The position numbers and the translations under genes are program-made. Shown here piece by piece: positions 62,492-64,000 of a stretch of 64,000 nucleotides of DNA; within the stretch, counting starts at the first letter, position 1, and each line of letters opens with the position of its first letter. Origin of the DNA: Maricaulis virginensis (GTDB taxonomy: Bacteria; Pseudomonadota; Alphaproteobacteria; Caulobacterales; Maricaulaceae); contig NZ_BSFE01000010.1 in the NCBI RefSeq assembly GCF_027922185.1, forward strand, positions 1 through 64,000. Reading direction: 5' to 3'. The notes beneath the pieces were generated by a model. It was not told where the DNA came from. It made no database searches and saw nothing but the letters and a program-made list of their open reading frames with translations.

Positions 62492-63940
62492 CTAGAAGGG
62501 CAGTTCGGTGAAGTCGGGCAGATCGACAATGATCTCTTCGGCCCCCACCGGCTCATTGCGCATGAAGCGGTGCATGACATCGTGGACCTCGCTCGAGGTC
62601 ATGAAGAGATTGTGCCCGGCATTGCGCACGATGACCTGTGTCACATGGGACAATCCGGACACCGCTGCAGTCTGGCCTTCCGGATAGGTGCGCCCGTCCA
62701 GCGTTCCGGTGAGCAGCAGGACCGGCGTGTCGCCGGCCGGTGCCGCGCGGAAATCATCACCCAGATCGAAGCCGTTCCAGGCCCCGCGGATCTGCGGCAT
62801 GGGATGGTTGAGATACTGGCCGACAAGTCCGGTTTCGGCCTGGCGTTCGAATTCTGCCAGACGCGCATCGCCGATACCCGACGCCAGATCCATGGCCGTC
62901 GGCATGGCACTCAGCGAGATCGGCTCACCCGGCGTGTGGAAGCGTTGCAGAAGCCCGATGGCCAGTCCGGTCTCACCGGCGTCGAGTGTCGCATAGAGCG
63001 CCAGCAGGATGGCGGCGTATTGCGGGTCGGAGATCAGGCCTGAACTCATTTCCTGCATGTGCCGCCGCTGCAGCAGAACGGACGCCACCGAACCATCCTG
63101 CTGCGGGATCTCCAGCAGGATCGGCTCGGCCTCCAGGCGCGCGTGCACGCGGCGCATCAGTCCGGCGATATCGGGATAGCGGGCCGCGGCTTGCGGCTGG
63201 CTGTCCACGGCCGCCTGCAGGCGGGCGAAATAGGCGTCGGTATAGGCTGGCATCTTCACCGTCTGGTCGAGCCCTTCGGCACTGGCGATGATCACGCGGT
63301 CGATCTCGTCGGGGATATCCTTCAGCGCCGCCAGGGCCAGATGGCTGCCATAGGAGATGCCCCACAGCGTGACGGTGTCGGCGCCGAGATGGGCGCGCAG
63401 GTCCGAAATATCCTGCACGCTCTCGCGCGTCGTATAGCCCTCGATAGCGACGCCTTCGCCGCGCCAGAATGCACCGCATTCCTCGACAGCCTGCCGGTAG
63501 GCCGCGCCATAGTCGGCATCGGACACCGGCTCGGTCTCGGACACCTGGACCGAGGAGACACAGCGCGGCAGGCGGGTCGAGTCGCCGGTGCCACGCTGGT
63601 CGAAGGCGATGACGTCGCCATGCTGGCGCATCGCCATGAACAGTTCGAAGCGCGGCCCCTCTGCCGTACCGCTGCCCGAACCGCCCGGCCCTCCGGCCAG
63701 GTAGACGATCGGCGGTCCATCGGCGTCACCGGTCGCGGGGAAGCGGACATAGGACAGGGTGATCATGCGGCTGCCGGGGTCGGACCGGTCTTCAGGCACC
63801 TGGAAGGTGCCGCGCAAGGCGTCGACGCTGTCGCCGGACCGGGCCGTGAAGGTGATCGGCTCTTCGGCGCCTGCAGCCGGGATCAGCGGCAGCGCGATGG
63901 CAAGACCGGCAATGACGAGAAGGGATCGGATGGGGAACAT
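62492..63940 (-). CDS. Exported alpha/beta hydrolase, S33 peptidase type
   Basis: A 482-residue secreted hydrolase. Signal peptide to about residue 25 (AAGAEE). The oxyanion region is YLAGGPGGSGSG (80-91), the nucleophile Ser196 in GISYGSH, the acid in TGTLDGRTYPEGQ and the base His in NAGHNLF. This is the pattern of tripeptidyl or prolyl aminopeptidase-like enzymes (S33), with a C-terminal TAP-like domain. Five cysteines occur, two pairs likely bonded. Upstream of it the window ends, so its operon partners are unknown. Confidence 0.88.
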   Translation of the reverse strand: MFPIRSLLVIAGLAIALPLIPAAGAEEPITFTARSGDSVDALRGTFQVPEDRSDPGSRMITLSYVRFPATGDADGPPIVYLAGGPGGSGSGTAEGPRFELFMAMRQHGDVIAFDQRGTGDSTRLPRCVSSVQVSETEPVSDADYGAAYRQAVEECGAFWRGEGVAIEGYTTRESVQDISDLRAHLGADTVTLWGISYGSHLALAALKDIPDEIDRVIIASAEGLDQTVKMPAYTDAYFARLQAAVDSQPQAAARYPDIAGLMRRVHARLEAEPILLEIPQQDGSVASVLLQRRHMQEMSSGLISDPQYAAILLALYATLDAGETGLAIGLLQRFHTPGEPISLSAMPTAMDLASGIGDARLAEFERQAETGLVGQYLNHPMPQIRGAWNGFDLGDDFRAAPAGDTPVLLLTGTLDGRTYPEGQTAAVSGLSHVTQVIVRNAGHNLFMTSSEVHDVMHRFMRNEPVGAEEIIVDLPDFTELPF

Positions 63941-64000
63941 GGGGAGACCTCTGGGGTTGCTTCACCCTCATCCTCGGATGCCCTGCGCCACCGCACACGC

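Overview
The window is one contiguous piece of a GC-rich alphaproteobacterial chromosome made almost entirely of housekeeping genes. Gene content and order (hdaA next to purM/purN, dnaB-alr-radA-cvpA-purF, lptF-lptG-lptD-surA-pdxA-rsmA, yfgM-like/bamB/der), a perfect CtrA-type site (TTAA-N7-TTAA) beside a GANTC methylation site, and the lipid A transport and cell-cycle genes point to the Caulobacterales/Maricaulales side of the class, perhaps a Maricaulis- or Hyphomonas-like marine bacterium. That placement is inference; no rRNA or tRNA lies here to settle it.

Layout. 1-824: gene-free, holding three consecutive palindromic repeat elements and a TetR operator. 825-4363: TetR regulator, two tandem PlsC-type acyltransferases and an LplT-like transporter. 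4398-8567: RNase D, an unrecognised protein and a membrane PAS-GGDEF-EAL protein. 8686-14162 (minus): DUF2066 lipid/periplasm protein, HdaA, polyphosphate kinase and exopolyphosphatase in one tight operon. 14295-16001: purM-purN. 16017-20731: a methyltransferase, ArfB, a CadC-like regulator with TPRs, an S41 peptidase and a LysE exporter. 20876-23478: ndk and a YheS/Uup-like ABC-F protein. 23521-25649: a CtrA-site promoter with a small unknown protein, an orphan HigA antitoxin, two I78-family lipoproteins and holC. 25904-27388: pepA.

27512-41215 is an envelope block: the LPS transport genes lptF, lptG and lptD, with surA, pdxA and rsmA on the plus strand, meet gmk, yicC, mltG and the fatty-acid genes fabF, acpP, fabG and fabD on the minus strand. 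41471-42743: rpsF-rpsR-rplI with a clear terminator. 42884-50426: a membrane protein, then dnaB (preceded by two perfect, oppositely oriented DnaA boxes), alr, radA, cvpA, purF and a short-chain dehydrogenase, mostly overlapping by 4 bases. 50497-55637: a GNAT protein, then der, bamB, a YfgM-like protein and panB on the minus strand.

55715-59002 carries the most unusual arrangement: two separate three-gene cassettes of identical design (three-TM protein resembling DUF6249, ECF-type sigma factor, small one- or two-TM protein that is probably an anti-sigma factor) on either side of an NnrU-family gene. 59090-63940: an SH3/COG3650 protein, an AraC-GyrI fusion regulator, a second, more divergent ABC-F protein and an S33-type secreted hydrolase.

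There is no sign of prophage, transposase, CRISPR array or integrative element. The points most worth following are the paired sigma cassettes, the DnaA boxes before dnaB, the CtrA/GANTC promoter of the 102-residue unknown protein, the orphan HigA with its 21-base palindrome, a possible proline-rich leader ORF over alternative hairpins before an ABC-F gene, and the plsC-plsC-lplT operon.
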